Source: Candidatus Sericytochromatia bacterium
GTDB lineage: Bacteria; Cyanobacteriota; Sericytochromatia; S15B-MN24; JAQBPE01
Assembly (NCBI GenBank): GCA_035285325.1
Contig: JAYKJB010000067.1
Coordinates: 1-64,000 of the forward strand
Reading direction: 5' to 3'
Length of the DNA stretch: 64,000 nt
The notes under the pieces were generated by a model. It was not told the DNA's origin, made no database searches, and worked only from the letters and a program-made list of their open reading frames with translations. Every line of letters starts with the position of its first letter. Position 1 is the first letter of the stretch. The translations under genes were made by a program, and so were the position numbers. Below are positions 61,035-64,000 of this stretch, piece after piece.

Positions 61035-62807
61035 TTACCTGTATTGCCAGATGTCGCCATTCGCACCGACGCCGAAGCCGCGAAAGCGGGGCGGCGTGGC
61101 AGTGAGGTCATAATTGATCTGAAAGGCCGAGATCGTCTGGGGTGAGAGGTCGTCGCGGCGCCACGTCTGGCCTCCATCCTTGGTGTCGTACACCCGTCGC
61201 GAGGACAGGAAGACATTGTTGGTGTCGACGGCCGAGATGTCGCTGATGCTGGACACCTCGAAATAGGCTCCGTTTCCGTTCGCCTCGCGGTTGCGATACA
61301 AGTAGGCCTTGCTGCGCGTGAAGGTGGGGGTGTCGCTCTGGGCATTGCTGGAACGGTAGAGCGTCCCGCCCGTGGTCCCGATCCACAGCCCATTGGCATC
61401 GACGTGGCTGATGGCGGAGGCTTCCCCGTCGCCCACATCCCCTTTGAGCACCGGTTCGGTTTCGACGGCCGGTCCACCGACCGTCAAGGTTTGCACCCGG
61501 CGCCAGCGCAAGGCCGGTGTGGGGTGGTCCACGTCCAGTTTGAAGATGCCGTCGCCGACGAAGTAGAACACCGTGCTGTCGCCCGTCAGCCCCGTGCCGG
61601 CTGCGATCTTTTTCGGCCAATCAAACGGACGGTCGGCCGGGAAGGTTGGCTGCTTGACCCACGAGTTCCGCACGCCCGAGGCGTCCGTCAGGTTGGCTGA
61701 CTCGGTCCGGAAGCAGTTCCCCAGGAAATCACAAAAGGTGATCTTCTGCTCGTTCGTCACGACCATGGCGGTGATTTTGCCAGGGATTTCCCGCGGGCCG
61801 ATCTGTTCCCAGGTTCGTCCTTCGTCCTTGGTCCGGAGGACACTTCCGTCGCCGCACGCGACAAAGCCCACGCTGTCGCTGACAAAGTGAATCTGCAGGA
61901 CGTCCGCCGTTCCGATGCCGGTGTTGCGCAGTTCCAGCGTGGGGGGATCTTTTTCTGTGCCCTTGGTGGCGTCGTAGAACAGCACGCTGCCGGTGCCGCC
62001 ACCGAACCAACCACGCTCGTTCTTGGGGAGGTGGAGGCAATACCAGTTGGGCCGTACGGGAATCTTGCTCGGTGCGTAAAGAAACCAATTTTCCGCAGGC
62101 GGCACCGGGACGTCCGGTTGAGGGGGCGGCGGCGACGCGACTGGACGGGGTGAGGGGGGCAAGATCTGAGGCGGCGGCGTCAGGGTGGGGGCCGCGATGG
62201 GTTGCAAGGGGGGGACCAGGATGGCGGGGGCTGGCACGGGGGTGGACACAGGTTGCTGAAACGGTGCGGCCGTTGGAGAGGGAGAGGCCGGAACCGCGTT
62301 CGGGTTAAGGGGCACGATGGGAGGATTGGGGGCCACGTTGAGCGGAGACGGCAACGCAAAGGCGCCAGCTGCCTGGGCGTTGCGAACTGACAGGGAGACG
62401 GGCTGAAGCGAGATGCCCCCCTGGTTGGCAACCTGCCCCTGCGGATTGACCGTGAACGACTGGTTGCCCGCGACCTTGTTGCCGGTCCCGTTATCCACCT
62501 CCACCAGGGCCGTGTAGGTGCCCGCCGCAGCCGGCACACGCCAGGAAACGGACCGGCCGGTGGTCTGGCTCAAATCACCGCCGTTGACCTGCCAGCGGAA
62601 GCTGAGCGCACGGTTGCGGGGGTCGGTGGCACGAGCGGTCAGCAGCACGAAGCGATCGCCTTGGTTGACCAGGTCGATGCCAGCCAGTTGCGGTGCCTCT
62701 GAGGCGTTTGCGGTGCTGACGCCAGTCCCCGTGGGGCTTTCCTCCGCACACGCCGCCACCCCCAGCAGCAAGGAGACGAACCCCAAGGTCACAATACAGC
62801 GACGCAT
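61035..62807 (-). CDS. Ycf48/BNR-like beta-propeller lipoprotein
   Basis: A 590-residue lipoprotein (VAAC lipobox, Cys20). Residues about 30-115 are an Ig-like/PKD-type beta-sandwich (SFRWQVNGGDLSQTTG, VEVDNGTGN); a Pro-rich linker runs to about 235; and the C-terminal 350 residues have propeller-blade motifs of the Ycf48/BNR type (GRTWEQIG, GDGSVLRTKDEG, VYDTKDGGQTWRRDD). Photosystem-assembly Ycf48 has the same fold, but photosystem genes are absent, so a general surface or secretion role is likelier. It begins six bases after the flagellar-family gene stop, implying one operon. Confidence 0.8.
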   Translation of the reverse strand: MRRCIVTLGFVSLLLGVAACAEESPTGTGVSTANASEAPQLAGIDLVNQGDRFVLLTARATDPRNRALSFRWQVNGGDLSQTTGRSVSWRVPAAAGTYTALVEVDNGTGNKVAGNQSFTVNPQGQVANQGGISLQPVSLSVRNAQAAGAFALPSPLNVAPNPPIVPLNPNAVPASPSPTAAPFQQPVSTPVPAPAILVPPLQPIAAPTLTPPPQILPPSPRPVASPPPPQPDVPVPPAENWFLYAPSKIPVRPNWYCLHLPKNERGWFGGGTGSVLFYDATKGTEKDPPTLELRNTGIGTADVLQIHFVSDSVGFVACGDGSVLRTKDEGRTWEQIGPREIPGKITAMVVTNEQKITFCDFLGNCFRTESANLTDASGVRNSWVKQPTFPADRPFDWPKKIAAGTGLTGDSTVFYFVGDGIFKLDVDHPTPALRWRRVQTLTVGGPAVETEPVLKGDVGDGEASAISHVDANGLWIGTTGGTLYRSSNAQSDTPTFTRSKAYLYRNREANGNGAYFEVSSISDISAVDTNNVFLSSRRVYDTKDGGQTWRRDDLSPQTISAFQINYDLTATPPRFRGFGVGANGDIWQYR

Positions 62808-62813
62808 GGGCGG

Positions 62814-63623
62814 TTACCGGATCAAGTTGACGGTATCGTCCACCGTTTTGTTGAACTCGGTCAGCATATCCTTGAAGATCTTGTAGGTTTGGGTCGCGGT
62901 GAAGGACTCTGCCTGGTGAATGGTCAGCCAACCCACCCGATTGGGCGTTTCGATCGAGCGGGGCTGAACGAAACCCACATTCGGTTGTCGCCCGTTAGGG
63001 AAGGCGCTGATGGGCCCGGAGAGGGGCGTGACGGCGTAGGTGGTCGTGCCGAAGCCGCTGTTGCCGAGTTGGCTAGCGTCCGGAACGGTGGCCAGGGAGA
63101 CCGTGGTCAGGTCCACAGATCCATTGCCCGGGTTTCGGATCAAGGGGGGGGGACCGATGGTGCGTCCATTCGCGTCCAGCGCTACCCGGCCTGATCCCCC
63201 GATCACAAACAGGCCGTCCCCGTTGACCAGGCGTCCCTGCCCATCATAGCGAAACGAGCCGTTGCGGGTGAGATGAACGCGTGCACCGGGGCGGTCGTTC
63301 TCAGCAACCATGAAGAATCCAGGCCCCAAGATGGCCAGCGAGGCTGGGTTGTCGGCCGGGTCAATGGTTCCCTGTTCAAAGTTCAACGAGGTGCCTTGGA
63401 GCGCCAGGGTGTCTCCCCCGCGACTGAAGGCGCCTTGAGAGCCCGCTTGCTGCGTGGCTTCAGCGGCAGCGCCGCGGGTGGTGCCCCCGGTCGAGCCGAT
63501 GTGAAGGCGGCGTCGGTTGTAGCCCGGCAGCAGCAACCCTTGCATATTCTGCACCAGGTTTTGCTGCATCGCGTCGATGGCCCGGAAGCCCGCGAGCACG
63601 CCGTAATGAAAGTTGGAGCTCAT
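62814..63623 (-). CDS. Flagellar basal-body rod/hook family protein (FlgF/FlgG-like)
   Basis: A 269-residue protein. The N-terminal AIDAMQQNLVQNMQGLLLPGYNRRR corresponds (in part) to the rod-protein signature in which an Asn-rich loop precedes xPGY/F; LNFEQGTIDPADNPASLAIL, GFFMV and LTRNGSFRYDGQGRLVNGDG are the central D1-type signatures; and the C-terminus (IHQAESFTATQTYKIFKDML, NKTVDDTVNLIR) is the closing helix. Axial proteins of this family build flagellar rod and hook. No other clear flagellar gene lies in the window. The start ATG is at 63623. Confidence 0.88.
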   Translation of the reverse strand: MSSNFHYGVLAGFRAIDAMQQNLVQNMQGLLLPGYNRRRLHIGSTGGTTRGAAAEATQQAGSQGAFSRGGDTLALQGTSLNFEQGTIDPADNPASLAILGPGFFMVAENDRPGARVHLTRNGSFRYDGQGRLVNGDGLFVIGGSGRVALDANGRTIGPPPLIRNPGNGSVDLTTVSLATVPDASQLGNSGFGTTTYAVTPLSGPISAFPNGRQPNVGFVQPRSIETPNRVGWLTIHQAESFTATQTYKIFKDMLTEFNKTVDDTVNLIR

Positions 63624-63757
63624 GCTGACAGCCGATCGGGTGAGGTGGAGACGCTATGATCAGCTTACCCGTGAGGATGCGCCCTTTATCCGCGATCGCC
63701 GTCACGGAGCGCCCCTGCGCGCCGGCACGCGAGGCCGTGGACGATCGCCGCGCCGCC

Positions 63758-64000
63758 TCAGGACGGCGGGGTTTCTCGGGCCTCGGCGGGCGGGCGGTTG
63801 GAGCGTTTTTTCAGCTTGACCGTCGGCGCGGCCTCCGCAGCCGCAGGATTGGGCAAGGGGCCCGTGCCGCGGTTCGAGAGCGCCAGATCGAGGTAATTGC
63901 CTGCCAGCGGCATGACGCGGGCGATCGCGTCGTGCTCCCGTTTCTGGGTGGCGAGCGTCTGTTTGAGCAGGCTGGCGGTGTAGCGGGCCTTGAAACGGAG
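63758..64000 (-). CDS. C-terminal part of a truncated gene, possible YjfB-like motility protein
   Basis: A minus-strand frame enters from the right edge and stops with TGA at 63760-63758; 80 residues are visible. It begins in a helix (LRFKARYTASLLKQTLATQK) continuing with HDAIARVMPLAGNYLDLAL, then a Lys/Arg/Pro-rich low-complexity tail (KLKKRSNRPP). The LLKQTLxxQK...P.AGNYLDL pattern is reminiscent of the short YjfB-like putative motility proteins, but only the C-terminus is available, so this is tentative. It lies upstream of the flagellar rod-like gene in the same orientation. Confidence 0.45.
   Translation of the reverse strand, partial: LRFKARYTASLLKQTLATQKREHDAIARVMPLAGNYLDLALSNRGTGPLPNPAAAEAAPTVKLKKRSNRPPAEARETPPS

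Noticed and set aside
1-64000. CRISPR arrays, insertion sequences, integrases, rRNA genes, photosynthesis genes
   Set aside because: No regularly spaced repeats, transposase or integrase motifs, rRNA-like stretches or photosystem/phycobilisome proteins were found on either strand.

Overview
The window looks like a chromosomal segment of a high-GC (about 70%), diderm, heterotroph-like bacterium. Many proteins carry lipoprotein signals, there is an ABC-type surface-polysaccharide exporter, a TolC-type outer-membrane protein, and a heptose-kinase homologue. By hand I counted 39 copies of GCGATCGC (HIP1), the octamer known to be over-represented in cyanobacterial genomes, where base composition alone predicts roughly three. 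No photosynthesis gene is visible. HIP1, lipoproteins with short LI..GG and VSKTR repeats, and a flagellar-rod-like gene without photosystems suggest a non-photosynthetic relative of Cyanobacteria (Sericytochromatia/Vampirovibrionia-like). This placement is inference. I see no rRNA, transposase, integrase or CRISPR array; one tRNA-Phe lies near 50.7 kb.

Layout. 0-4.2 kb: truncated start of a gene leaving the left edge, a DoxX-like membrane protein, an RfaE1-type kinase, then a four-gene set (membrane protein, YceI-like, small c-type cytochrome lipoprotein, membrane protein). 4.2-10.5 kb: a tightly coupled minus-strand operon, wzm - wzt - methyltransferase with coiled-coil tail - HAD-type protein - glycosyltransferase, resembling systems that cap and export a polysaccharide. 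10.7-26.5 kb: mixed housekeeping and unknown genes (FAD oxidoreductase, SMUG1-like DNA glycosylase, subtilisin-like lipoprotein, histidine kinase with degenerate ATP-binding boxes, TolC homologue, ankyrin protein, CDF metal exporter, TPR protein). 26.5-36.6 kb: DUF885 peptidase-like protein, two paralogous peptidoglycan-binding/beta-rich envelope proteins, GH1 lipoprotein, DUF5069, TM2-like and fasciclin proteins. 36.7-43.2 kb: MFS exporter, CopA ATPase, Usp-CBS protein, CopZ-like chaperone, MscS channel. 43.3-53.9 kb: MalT-like/BTAD regulator, repeat-bearing lipoproteins, an LTxxQ (Spy-like) lipoprotein, tRNA-Phe and small unknowns.

53.9-64 kb is the most unusual part. It has lower GC, and no HIP1 site lies between 54.6 and 62.65 kb. 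A minus-strand series encodes a flagellar rod/hook-family protein, a Ycf48/BNR-like lipoprotein, a 90-aa protein, a HEAT-like protein, an 83-aa two-helix protein with the length and layout of a type III needle subunit, a 75-aa protein whose C-terminus looks like an inner-rod/FliE protein, and two coiled-coil proteins. It faces a translationally coupled YkgJ/FliB-like cysteine-cluster protein and a GNAT acetyltransferase. My working hypothesis is an undescribed export or filament module with its own modifying enzymes. It rests on pattern recognition only.
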